Shown here in pieces: positions 1-7,675 of a stretch of DNA of 64,000 bases. A model generated the notes under the pieces. It was not told the DNA's origin, searched no databases, and was given only the letters and a program-made list of their open reading frames with translations. A program made the translations under genes and the position numbers. This stretch comes from Myxococcales bacterium (GTDB taxonomy: Bacteria > Myxococcota_A > Polyangia > Haliangiales > Haliangiaceae), in assembly GCA_028287135.1 (NCBI GenBank), contig JAQBQE010000032.1:1-64000 (forward strand). The letters are read 5' to 3'. How positions within the stretch are numbered: position 1 is the first letter of the stretch; each line of letters opens with the position of its first letter.

Positions 1-8
1 AATCTTGA

Positions 9-79
9 GCGGGATACCGGATTCGAACCGGCGACCTTCAGCTTGGGAAGCTGACACTCTACCGCTGAGTTAATCCCGC
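9..79 (-). tRNA. tRNA-Gly (anticodon CCC)
   Basis: On the minus strand this 71-nt stretch folds as a complete cloverleaf. The 7-bp acceptor stem is GCGGGAT/ATCCCGC, the D-arm contains AGCGGTA, the anticodon arm is TCAGC-TTCCCAA-GCTGA and the T-arm contains TTCGAAT. The loop TTCCCAA places CCC at positions 34-36, which reads the glycine codon GGG. CCA is not encoded at the 3' end. The gene lies only 8 nt from the window edge, so its terminator is not visible. Confidence 0.96.
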
Positions 80-90
80 AGAGCCCGCCT

Positions 91-118
91 AACCTAGCGG
101 CATCGTGGGCGAAGTCAA
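91..118 (-). promoter_or_regulatory. Putative sigma-70 promoter of tRNA-Gly
   Basis: Reading the minus strand, TTGACT (118-113) is followed after 16 nt by TAGGTT (96-91). The tRNA 5' end lies 11 nt after the -10 element. The spacing fits a housekeeping promoter that starts transcription just before the mature tRNA. The -10 match is only moderate. Confidence 0.5.
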
Positions 119-275
119 GGGTGATCGAGGTTGAACCGAACGTGCGTAGCATGCTGCGCATCACGTACGTGCCCCTGCTCGGGTCTCCGACGTCGTACAA
201 CCCCTGGTCTCCTCACGCTTTCGTTTTCTACGATTTGTTGTCAGACATCGGCCGGTGCCCGCACTACCAGGTGAC

Positions 276-1709
276 ATGGGAAGAGCGAGCACAGATGCCG
301 AGCTGATCGCGGCCAGCCGGCGCGGAGACGCGACGGCCTTCGGCGAGATCGTCGAACGCTACCAGCGTGCAGTCATCGCAGTTTCGTACAGCGGGACACG
401 CGATCGAACGCTCAGCGAGGACGTCGCGCAGGACACGTTTGTGACTGCGTGGCGGCAGCTTGCGGCGTTGCGTGAGATTGATCGACTGCCGGCTTGGTTG
501 TGCGGCATCGCGCGCAATCTGGCGCGAGCGGCGCGGCGGCGGCACGGACGAGAGACCGCGCTCGACGACCACGATCTGGTGTCCGAGTACGGTCCGTTCG
601 ATGCGGTCAGCGATCAGCAAGCGGAGCAGGTGGTCGCGAGCGCGCTCGCGCGCGTGCCAGCGACCTATCGTGAACCGCTGGTGCTCTTTTACTGTGAGCA
701 CCAGTCGGTGAAGTCGGTCGCACAGGCTCTCGGAATCAGCGAGGACGCGACGCACCAGCGGCTGTCCCGCGGCCGTCAGCATCTCGCTGACGGGGTGTCG
801 GGACTTGTCGAGCGAACGCTCGAACGTCAACGGCCGCGCCGTGATCTCGCTGCCGCCGTGCTGGCCGCGATCGCGATGGTTGGAGTTTCTTCCCAGGTCG
901 ATGCGTCAACCACGAGCACGAGAGGATCGACCATGTTGAAGACGAAGATCGGAGCAGCACTTGGCGTCACCGCCGCAATTGTGGGGACCGGATACGTCGT
1001 CCAGCGATCTGGCGCCGAACCCGCGCCTCCGCACATCAGCTTGGCCGAAGGCATCAGCCTGGCCGAGCACGGGAACACGAGTCGCGTCGCGCAGATGCCC
1101 GTAGGCATCGCGCCGGTGTCGTCCGCATCGAGTGGCACTGCGGCCACCGGAGCGAAGGCGCCACGTGCGCCTGCGGGCGTGGGCGCACCACTCGCGTGCA
1201 ACACCATCGCACGCCACATCGCGGACCTCGGGATGCAGGCGCAGCCGGACATCGCACAACTCACACCAGAGCAAATCGAGCTGGACATCCAGAAGATCAG
1301 CTCTCAGGTCGACGAGGCGTGCTCGACGCAGAACTGGTCGATGGACTACCGTGCGTGCATTGCGGCAGCCAGCGAGACGTTCACCATTGGGGTCGAATGT
1401 GCGCGGTTCGCTCCACCGGATGGGATCAGGCCACCGACGACCGCACAACCTCAGGCGCCCTACACCGGAAACGACATGAGCTGCGCCGCGGTCGGCAACC
1501 ATGTCGTTTCGTTGATGCAGCCAGACCCGGCAACCTGGGAGAACCTGGATCCCGAGGCTCGGCAGCGCAGGGTCGACGCGATCAAACGCGCACGCTCCAC
1601 GATGCCCGACCAGGTCGAGGCGGCGTGCGACCAAGGCGCGTGGTCCGAGGCACGGCGGCGATGCATGCTCGGAGCGACGACGATGAGTGACGCCGACAAG
1701 TGTCGCTAG
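276..1709 (+). CDS. ECF-type sigma factor fused to a membrane anchor and tandem Cys-containing domain
   Basis: Residues 1-180 look like an ECF-family sigma factor. There is a region-2 core (SEDVAQDTFVTAWRQL), a link with AWLCGIARN, and a region-4 helix-turn-helix (KSVAQALGISEDATHQRLSR). Two hydrophobic stretches follow (about 190-206 and 224-243), then an Ala/Pro linker. The C-terminal ~170 residues hold two copies of one module with matched cysteines: C..., EAC, W-S-x-x-R-x-C and a final C near 308-375 and again near 401-477. The C-terminal part is probably periplasmic, giving a membrane-tethered sigma factor that may sense envelope conditions. The start is ATG 276 behind AGGTG; GTG 255 is possible. 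An in-frame ATG at 933, preceded by AGAGG, could start a separate anchored C-terminal protein. Confidence 0.8.
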   Translation: MGRASTDAELIAASRRGDATAFGEIVERYQRAVIAVSYSGTRDRTLSEDVAQDTFVTAWRQLAALREIDRLPAWLCGIARNLARAARRRHGRETALDDHDLVSEYGPFDAVSDQQAEQVVASALARVPATYREPLVLFYCEHQSVKSVAQALGISEDATHQRLSRGRQHLADGVSGLVERTLERQRPRRDLAAAVLAAIAMVGVSSQVDASTTSTRGSTMLKTKIGAALGVTAAIVGTGYVVQRSGAEPAPPHISLAEGISLAEHGNTSRVAQMPVGIAPVSSASSGTAATGAKAPRAPAGVGAPLACNTIARHIADLGMQAQPDIAQLTPEQIELDIQKISSQVDEACSTQNWSMDYRACIAAASETFTIGVECARFAPPDGIRPPTTAQPQAPYTGNDMSCAAVGNHVVSLMQPDPATWENLDPEARQRRVDAIKRARSTMPDQVEAACDQGAWSEARRRCMLGATTMSDADKCR

Positions 1710-1790
1710 CGCCAGGCGCCGGTTGGGATCTGGCCGGCGTTATCCAGCGCATGAGATCCACGATCGCCACGGCTTGAGCTACAACGCGGC

Positions 1791-2861
1791 GTGCAGGTCA
1801 CGCTGTCACTTCACGAACGATTCCTGCTCGAGTCTTGGCTTCCTAGGGAGTCGGCGGCTGGAGAGGACCAGAACGACGCGCGCAGCCTGGTAGCCACCGC
1901 GCAGAGGATTGAACCTGCGGACGTTCACGATCGACTCGGCAAGGTTCGAACGTGCTTGAGCGAGCTTCGCTCGCAGCGGTCCATGCTCGAGGTCCGGCCA
2001 GCTCTTGGAAGGGGCCGTAGCTATCGGCAGCCCGGCGCGACGGTGCTGACCTATCTCTCTCCCTGGGAAGAGGCATGGCTGGTCGTCGATCAGATGAAGT
2101 CGGCCGGTCGGCTCCGGTCACCGATGATGGCGGCGACAGAGCTGCAGGCTGAGCTGCGCACGTCGCTCGTGAACGCGATCTCGATCACCATTCTCTGTCT
2201 TGAAACACCGACCGAAGGACATGAGCTCGTGAAGGCCGTCGCCGTCGACCCGAGCTCTCCGGCGCACGATCGAGCATGGCTCCGTTGGCTTGCTGACGGC
2301 AGCGATGATGCGCTAGCCGCAGGCCTCACCGAGGATCTCGCCGGGGAGACACCGATGCAGCCGCTCATCGCTGCCCTTCGTGGAAACTGGGCACAGGTCG
2401 AAACACTCCTGCCAAAGAGCTTCCGGAAGCCCTTCGCGAAACCGGTCCAGCCCAGCGGCACCCGGATGCACGGGCAATTCCTGGCACAACTTGCTTCGTA
2501 CGCGCTGCGTGGCGAGCCGTCGCGAGATGTTCTCGACGCGTCGCTCGCAGCGCTGTTTGGCTTCTTCGGGTTCGACAAGACGTCCGCCTGGTGGGACGGG
2601 CAAGACGTCATGACTCGGCTGCCCCTCCTTGCGCTCTATGCTCGCGAGCTTCAGCTGACTTCCGCAGGCGCGCTCCTCCTGCATGCCCAGCGCCGATTGA
2701 ACTCACACCTCACCGAGCCGCCGGCACGCAGCTTTTTCGGTCCTCCTGACGTCATCGCTGCGGTCGAGAAGCTCGAGCGTGTCCTCGCGACGGCTGCTGC
2801 CGAACGCAGGGGCCTGAGTGGCTCGCTCGAAGAGGACGGCAACGTTTACGTCGTGTCGTAG
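1791..2861 (+). CDS. Hypothetical protein (356 aa)
   Basis: This is an open frame of 356 residues with no family that I recognise. The protein looks soluble: there is no signal peptide or membrane segment. It is mostly predicted helical, with Leu/Ala-rich stretches and an aromatic patch (LFGFFGFDKTSAWWDG) around residues 252-267. The start is GTG 1791, with no obvious Shine-Dalgarno sequence. It follows the sigma-factor gene by 81 nt on the same strand and could be its target or partner. Codons look less GC-rich at third positions than in the neighbouring pil genes, but I did not measure this. Confidence 0.55.
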   Translation: MQVTLSLHERFLLESWLPRESAAGEDQNDARSLVATAQRIEPADVHDRLGKVRTCLSELRSQRSMLEVRPALGRGRSYRQPGATVLTYLSPWEEAWLVVDQMKSAGRLRSPMMAATELQAELRTSLVNAISITILCLETPTEGHELVKAVAVDPSSPAHDRAWLRWLADGSDDALAAGLTEDLAGETPMQPLIAALRGNWAQVETLLPKSFRKPFAKPVQPSGTRMHGQFLAQLASYALRGEPSRDVLDASLAALFGFFGFDKTSAWWDGQDVMTRLPLLALYARELQLTSAGALLLHAQRRLNSHLTEPPARSFFGPPDVIAAVEKLERVLATAAAERRGLSGSLEEDGNVYVVS

Positions 2862-2973
2862 GGCACAGAACGCTCAAGACCTCCCCCCCCCTCATCGCGC
2901 GGCTCACTTCGTCGTCGGCGCATCGACGACCAGCGCCTGGGCCGTACGCCGGCGCCGCTCCGGAAACGTTTTT

Positions 2974-3018
2974 TCAGAACACGTACCCGGCGTTGAGGCC
3001 GAACCCGCCTGACACGGT
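2974..3018 (-). pseudogene. Possible fossil of an outer-membrane beta-barrel C-terminus
   Basis: Directly after the TAG stop of the neighbouring minus-strand gene, and in the same frame, 14 codons read TVSGGFGLNAGYVF and then TGA. The aromatic-terminated alternating pattern (GFGLNAGYVF) resembles the last strand, or beta-signal, of an outer-membrane barrel protein. No upstream barrel sequence remains. It could be the relic of a deleted gene or coincidence. Confidence 0.25.
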
Positions 3019-3366
3019 CTAGAGCTGTACAAGCACCGCGATGGCGACCGCGGCGAGCACGAGCCCGATCACGAGCCAGAGCGCACCCCGTCCTGCCGGA
3101 GCCGGGGGGCGTCGGGCGGAGACCCGGGGTACTTCGACGTCCTCTGCGGCGGGTTGGGTCGCAGCGGGCGAGACCTCGACCGGTGGAGCGCTTGCTCCGT
3201 CGACCGACACTTCGATCTCCGGCTCGGACGCGGCACCGGCGACCTCGTGAATGAGTCGCGCGAGATCGAGCGGGGCCATGGCCTCCGTGGGGCGAGCGGC
3301 TTCATACGGCGCAAGATCGCCGTCATTTGCGGTCGTTGCCTCATCGCGGGGGGTACGGCCGGCCAT
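3019..3366 (-). CDS. Hypothetical tail-anchored protein (115 aa)
   Basis: A short acidic, Ala/Pro-rich protein that ends in a single hydrophobic helix (LWLVIGLVLAAVAIAVLVQL) at the extreme C-terminus, preceded by basic residues (RRPPAPAGR). This layout suggests a tail-anchored inner-membrane protein with a cytoplasmic N-terminal region. The function is unknown. The start is ATG 3366 rather than the upstream in-frame 3393 codon, because TACGCT lies 8 nt before it, matching the leaderless pattern seen at many genes here. It lies downstream of cysK on the same strand. Confidence 0.6.
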   Translation of the reverse strand: MAGRTPRDEATTANDGDLAPYEAARPTEAMAPLDLARLIHEVAGAASEPEIEVSVDGASAPPVEVSPAATQPAAEDVEVPRVSARRPPAPAGRGALWLVIGLVLAAVAIAVLVQL

Positions 3367-3374
3367 GGCGTTCG

Positions 3375-3380
3375 AGCGTA
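3375..3380 (-). promoter_or_regulatory. TANNNT -10-like element before the tail-anchored protein gene
   Basis: TACGCT on the minus strand lies 8 nt upstream of ATG 3366. It belongs to the window-wide set of TANNNT motifs that sit 5-9 nt before start codons. No clear -35 element is visible. Confidence 0.4.
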
Positions 3381-3432
3381 CCGCAACGCTCATCGCGCGC
3401 GACCGACGGCGCCGCTGCGAAATGCGCCAGGC

Positions 3433-4374
3433 CTACAGCTCGGCGTCGGAGTCCTTGTTGACGCCCTCGAACAGCGGCGTCGACAGGTAGCGCTCGCCGG
3501 TATCGGGGAGCATCGCGAGGATGACGCTGCCCGCGGGCGCTGACTTCGCGACCTGGAGCGCGGCGGCGAACGTCGCGCCCGACGAGATGCCGACGAACAG
3601 ACCTTCGCGCTGCGCGAGCGCGCGAGCGGTGGCGATCGAATCGGCGTCTTCGACCGCGAGCCGGTCGTCGAACACGGTGCGATCGAGGACGGCCGGGACG
3701 AAGTCCGGGGTCCAGCCCTGGACCTTGTGCGGCTTGAACTCGGCACCGCCGAGCAGCTGCGCGGCGGCCGGCTCGCACACGACGATCTTGATGTCGGGGC
3801 GCGCGACCTTGAGGACCTGGCCCGCGCCGGTCAGCGTGCCGCCCGTGCCCCAGCCGGTGACGAAGTAATCGAGCCGCTTGCCCGCGAAGTCCTCGAGGAT
3901 CTCGGGACCGGTGGTCTGCCGGTGATAGGCGGGGTTCGCCTCGTTCTCGAACTGGCGGGCGAGGAACCAGCCGTTCTTTTCGGCGAGCTCCTTGGCCTTG
4001 CGCACCATGCCGCTGCCGCGCTCGGCACCCGGCGTCAAGATCACCCTCGCGCCGTACGCGCGCATGATCATCCGGCGCTCCTGCGAGAACGTCTCCGCCA
4101 TCGTCGCGACGAACGGATAGCCCCGCGCAGCACACACCATCGCGAGCGCGATGCCGGTGTTGCCCGACGTCGCTTCGACCACGGTCTGCCCGGGCTTGAG
4201 CGCACCGCTGCGCTCCGCGTCGAGGATGATGCCGAGGGCGAGGCGATCCTTGACTGACCCGCCCGGGTTGAAGGATTCGACCTTCACGTACATCGTGACG
4301 TTGGCGGGCGCGAGCTGGTTGATACGCACGATCGGGGTGCGGCCGATCAGCTGCGTGATGTTGTCGTAGATCAT
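3433..4374 (-). CDS. cysK: Cysteine synthase (O-acetylserine sulfhydrylase)
   Basis: A 313-residue PLP enzyme of the normal family length. It makes L-cysteine from O-acetylserine and sulfide in the cytoplasm. The PLP-binding lysine is K42 in NPGGSVKDR. The substrate-binding loop SGNTG is at residues 70-74, and the glycine-rich phosphate loop GWGTGGT is near residues 175-181. The C-terminal SSGA motif that contacts the cofactor is present. No N-terminal haem-binding or C-terminal CBS domain is present, so it is not cystathionine beta-synthase. It starts at ATG 4374. No serine acetyltransferase gene (cysE) is adjacent. Confidence 0.93.
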   Translation of the reverse strand: MIYDNITQLIGRTPIVRINQLAPANVTMYVKVESFNPGGSVKDRLALGIILDAERSGALKPGQTVVEATSGNTGIALAMVCAARGYPFVATMAETFSQERRMIMRAYGARVILTPGAERGSGMVRKAKELAEKNGWFLARQFENEANPAYHRQTTGPEILEDFAGKRLDYFVTGWGTGGTLTGAGQVLKVARPDIKIVVCEPAAAQLLGGAEFKPHKVQGWTPDFVPAVLDRTVFDDRLAVEDADSIATARALAQREGLFVGISSGATFAAALQVAKSAPAGSVILAMLPDTGERYLSTPLFEGVNKDSDAEL

Positions 4375-4458
4375 GCAGCAACCATCGCACGAGTGCCGAC
4401 GGCTCGCGTCAGATCGTACCGCTCGCGGTGGTCACTCCCGCGTGGGATATCAAACGGC

Positions 4459-4953
4459 ATGTAGGCCGCCGTCCTCCTCGCTCTCGTCCTGATCGCGAAC
4501 GCACCCGACGACGCGCCGGCCCTGCTCTCGAAGAAGTGCGCCGCTCCGTCACCGACGGATCAACCGTGCACGAGCATCGTCGGTCGCTACCGGATCGAGC
4601 TCGCGCCGCGCGCGATGAGCTGCGTCCTCACCAAGCCGGTGTCCACCGTGCTGAAGGTGACGAGCGAGGGTCGCAAGTCGACCTTCGATGCCAGGCCGTT
4701 GGTCCCCGCGCTCGGCCTCAAGCCTGGGCAGAACGATGCGCCCGAGCTGGGAGCCGCGATTCGCGAGGGCGTGTGCTGCCTCGATCTGCGGCTCTACGGC
4801 AGAACAGGAACCAAGCAGCAGCGTGTGATGGTGCACATGGCGACCGGCGCGTCCGTCGTCGGCTCGAAGGCGGACGACCGCTGGTACGACGACAGCACCA
4901 ACGACATGTGCGGCGATGAAGATCTCGATGTCACGGTCACGCGCGAGCGCTGA
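4459..4953 (+). pseudogene. Secreted protein gene with amber codon immediately after ATG
   Basis: ATG at 4459 is followed directly by TAG (4462-4464). The frame then runs open to TGA 4953 and begins AAVLLALVLIANAPDDAPA, which is a near-perfect signal peptide lacking only its start. The mature part has several cysteines (KKC, QPC, MSC, CCLD, MCGD), which suits an exported disulfide-bonded protein. A single change in codon 2 (for example AAG or CAG to TAG) explains the arrangement. An internal ATG at 4615 would give 112 residues without the signal. No family is recognised. It could be a recent pseudogene, a sequencing error, a non-AUG start or suppression. Confidence 0.5.
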
Positions 4954-5074
4954 CGATCACGGAGACTCGGGCACCCGCGACGTCGCCCCCGTTCACACCA
5001 TGGCCGCGCGGGCGATAGGTTCGGCCGCAGGCAATCAGAACTGCCATTCTGCGGGCCTCGTGCGTTTCTCGAAC

Positions 5075-5506
5075 ATGCCCTCCCCTTCGCTCTGGCTCGT
5101 GCTCTCGGTGGCCCTCTCTGCGTGTGGGCCGCATCATGCCGCGCAGCCATCCCGACCACCGGCCGAGTTCTGCGCCTCGGTGATCGCCGGCGACCTCGAG
5201 CCCGCAGGTCACTCGGCGCACGGCGCGCTGATCGAAGCCGAGGCCGACCAGCTGTCCGATGCCAGCGAGCCCCTCGCGGCATGGTTGCGCACGCAGCCGT
5301 GCGTGACCTCGGTGACCGTGCCGGCCGAGGTCATCGAGACCGAACCCGGGATCCGCGAGATCGTGTTCGAGCTGAAGCCCGACGCGAGCGGCAGCATCCG
5401 CCGCTGTGTGGCCGACCTCCGGCTCGCGCCCGGTGGTCGCGTCGGCATTCACCCCGCGAGTCATTCCACCAGCAATCCCGACACGCACTGCACGGTCGTG
5501 CCGTAG
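5075..5506 (+). CDS. Putative lipoprotein (143 aa)
   Basis: The N-terminus MPSPSLWLVLSVALSACG is a lipoprotein signal with lipobox LSAC. The mature protein has four further cysteines and is rich in Glu/Asp/Ala. I do not recognise the family. The open frame extends upstream to 4916, but ATG 5075 is chosen because it puts the signal peptide at the N-terminus. The next gene begins 15 nt downstream on the same strand, so the two lipoproteins may form a unit. Confidence 0.65.
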   Translation: MPSPSLWLVLSVALSACGPHHAAQPSRPPAEFCASVIAGDLEPAGHSAHGALIEAEADQLSDASEPLAAWLRTQPCVTSVTVPAEVIETEPGIREIVFELKPDASGSIRRCVADLRLAPGGRVGIHPASHSTSNPDTHCTVVP

Positions 5507-5521
5507 CGTATCGTCGACCGC

Positions 5522-5989
5522 GTGAAGGCCGCCTGGATCGTGTTCGTCGCCGCCTGTGGCGGTTCTCCCCCGCCCGCACCGCCCACCAACGCGGGTGGAT
5601 CTGCATCGGTGACGCCGCCCGATCTCGCCGGCATTCGCGCCGCGCTCGCGCCGCATACCGGCCTTCGCTTCGACGCAACCTCGACGACGGAGCGCGGCTG
5701 CCCGACCGATCAAACCCTCGGCGAGTACCTCGCGATGCTCGTGCAGAACACCACGCCCGAGCCCGGTTCGCAGGACGAGTACCGCCTGACCGGAACCTGC
5801 GGCGAGTTCCCGACCGAGCTCGCGCCGATCGATCCGCCCGCAGATCCTGCCTACTGGTACTGCCGGATCGACGCGTACACGCTCGATGCCGAGTCCGGAG
5901 ATCCGTGGCACTACGAGCTGCGCCTGCGGATCCGCAAGACCGACGGCGCGCCGGACCTCACGACGTTCGGCTGCCCGGGAACGCCCTGA
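5522..5989 (+). CDS. Putative lipoprotein (155 aa)
   Basis: A GTG-started protein with a very short signal (MKAAWIVFVAACGGS) and lipobox VAAC, followed by a Pro/Ala/Gly-rich linker. The mature domain has cysteines at GCPTDQ, GTCGE, YWYCR and GCPG that could pair as two disulfides. Its family is unknown. TATCGT lies 7 nt before GTG 5522, consistent with near-leaderless expression, although the preceding lipoprotein gene ends only 15 nt upstream. It converges with the copper-monooxygenase-like gene, with only a few bases between the stop codons. Confidence 0.65.
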   Translation: MKAAWIVFVAACGGSPPPAPPTNAGGSASVTPPDLAGIRAALAPHTGLRFDATSTTERGCPTDQTLGEYLAMLVQNTTPEPGSQDEYRLTGTCGEFPTELAPIDPPADPAYWYCRIDAYTLDAESGDPWHYELRLRIRKTDGAPDLTTFGCPGTP

Positions 5990-5992
5990 CGT

Positions 5993-6961
5993 CTAGAAGC
6001 CGAAGCCCCGAGTATCGGTGCAGTCGAACAGGCCCGTCGCCGGAACCGCTGCGGGGTAGCGATACATGCCGGTGAAGCACATCTCGTTGTTCGAGCTGTC
6101 ACCGAAGCCGACCATTGCGCCTGTGTTGTTGATGTACGTGCAGGTGACGCGGATTTGGTCACCCGTCAGCACTTGGAACTCCGGCGTCTGCTTGTAGTAG
6201 GTCTGCTCTTCGAAGTGGAAGTCCTGATCATGGATGACGGTCGTCGTGCCGTTACGTGTGATCGTCATTTTCTGGTGGGTCGCCAGCTTGTGCATGTGCG
6301 GCCAGACGGCAAACAGCTTGAAGTCATTCGGCGCGTCGCAACCGCTCATGGCAGGGCCGACGTTCGCCGGCATGTTGGTCGGTGGAATGCGGACGTCGAA
6401 CTTTCCCGCGAAGGCCATCTCGGCAAGCGTCGCGGGCGGCGTCGCCTGCGCCTTCACGAAGATCCCGGAATCGCCGGTCAGCGTTCCATCGGTCGCGTTG
6501 AACAGGTGCAGGTTGAGATGGATCTGCGTGCCGGCCGCGATCTTCACGCCCACGCCGGTGGGGAAGTCGAGCGGCGAGGTGCCGACGCCGGAGGCGTACA
6601 GCATCTGGGTGCCGAGCTCGCCGACATCGCAGTCGTACTCACCGTCGGGACCCGCGACGTTGCCGGTCGCGATCGAGAGCACCGTGTGATGCGTGCCCGA
6701 CGGCGCCTGCGCCACGATGTTGGTGATGTACGTATCAGCCGCGACCGTCGCGCGCATGCAGACATAGGTGTCCAGCTGCCCACCGGCGAGCGTCCAGGTG
6801 CGGCCGATCAGCTTCGTGAAGTCCGCCGGTGGTGCCGCGGCGTCCGGATCGGTCGCGCCCGGAGCATCGACGACCGGCGCCGCATCGACGCCCGTGTTCA
6901 TCCCTCCGTCGTTGCCACAACCGATCGCAAACAACACGACAGCGCCAAGGGCGTTCCTCAT
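5993..6961 (-). CDS. Copper type II monooxygenase-like lipoprotein
   Basis: The signal MRNALGAVVLFAIGCG has lipobox AIGC, followed by an Asp/Ala/Pro linker to residue 45. The rest matches the two-domain copper hydroxylase fold of peptidylglycine and dopamine beta-monooxygenases. Candidate ligands occur in the expected order: HH at 91-92 (GTHHTVL), H148/H152 (QIHLNLHLF), H222-M-H224 (WPHMHKL) and M294 (NNEMC). The family performs ascorbate- and copper-dependent hydroxylation. Here the protein would be anchored in the envelope and its substrate is unknown. The GTG/ATG choice is not an issue, because the lipobox fixes ATG 6961. Motif recognition was by eye, so a non-catalytic copper-binding role is possible. 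Confidence 0.7.
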   Translation of the reverse strand: MRNALGAVVLFAIGCGNDGGMNTGVDAAPVVDAPGATDPDAAAPPADFTKLIGRTWTLAGGQLDTYVCMRATVAADTYITNIVAQAPSGTHHTVLSIATGNVAGPDGEYDCDVGELGTQMLYASGVGTSPLDFPTGVGVKIAAGTQIHLNLHLFNATDGTLTGDSGIFVKAQATPPATLAEMAFAGKFDVRIPPTNMPANVGPAMSGCDAPNDFKLFAVWPHMHKLATHQKMTITRNGTTTVIHDQDFHFEEQTYYKQTPEFQVLTGDQIRVTCTYINNTGAMVGFGDSSNNEMCFTGMYRYPAAVPATGLFDCTDTRGFGF

Positions 6962-7071
6962 CGGCGCATCATCTGCGATCTGCCGGCGCCGGTCGAGAGT
7001 CTACTTCAGCGCCGGTATCCCGAATGGTTCCCCCACGTTGCTACCTGTGCCGGGGGGGCACGATCCGCGAG

Positions 7072-7479
7072 CTACTTCGCCTGTACCTTCGCTACGCACA
7101 CGGCATAGTTGCCACCGCCGCCCTCGAAGTCGGCCTTCTTGATCAGTGGCTGCTTCGAAACGCTTCCGACCGCGTCGCGCTTCTTCGACTTCTCGATCTC
7201 GAGATACGTGCAGGTGTCGTTCTCGACGACGCCCCAGCTCCGCAGGTCGCCGTTCGATGTGATCGGGGCGCCGGCCTCCGCCTCGATCAGGGCGACCGCG
7301 CGGGTCCACGAGAGGTCGTCTTGATCGGCGATCGCGCCCGCCTTGACGACCCGCTCGGCCGTGACGGGGCCGGTGAACCGCGGGGGAGCGGGCGGCTCGG
7401 ACGCACCGCTCTTGCACGCCGTCGTGAGGCTGACGAGCAATCCGAGAACGAGAGAAGCTGCAGACATTGAACGTGACAT
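7072..7479 (-). CDS. Putative lipoprotein (135 aa)
   Basis: MSRSMSAASLVLGLLVSLTTACKSG is a lipoprotein signal with lipobox TTAC, followed by a Pro-rich linker. The compact mature domain contains two cysteines (NDTCTYL and AVCVAKV), but no recognised family. The reading frame is open upstream to 7596. ATG 7479 is preferred because it creates the signal peptide and has a good Shine-Dalgarno sequence (AGGAAG) seven bases upstream. It is divergent from purU, with about 200 nt between them. Confidence 0.7.
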   Translation of the reverse strand: MSRSMSAASLVLGLLVSLTTACKSGASEPPAPPRFTGPVTAERVVKAGAIADQDDLSWTRAVALIEAEAGAPITSNGDLRSWGVVENDTCTYLEIEKSKKRDAVGSVSKQPLIKKADFEGGGGNYAVCVAKVQAK

Positions 7480-7675
7480 GAGTACTTCCTGTGCTGTGAG
7501 ACCAGGCGGTCGGGTTGATGCCATCCGGACGTGACGCGGAGGCCGGGAGTCGCATGTAGTAGACAGGTTTTCTCCCGATCGGATGACTCCCCGCACGCCA
7601 TCATTCGTTTCAGCTCTCGCGAGCGCGTGTTAGCGTCGCCCGGGCGATGCGGGTCCTGATCGATATCGCCGTGCC

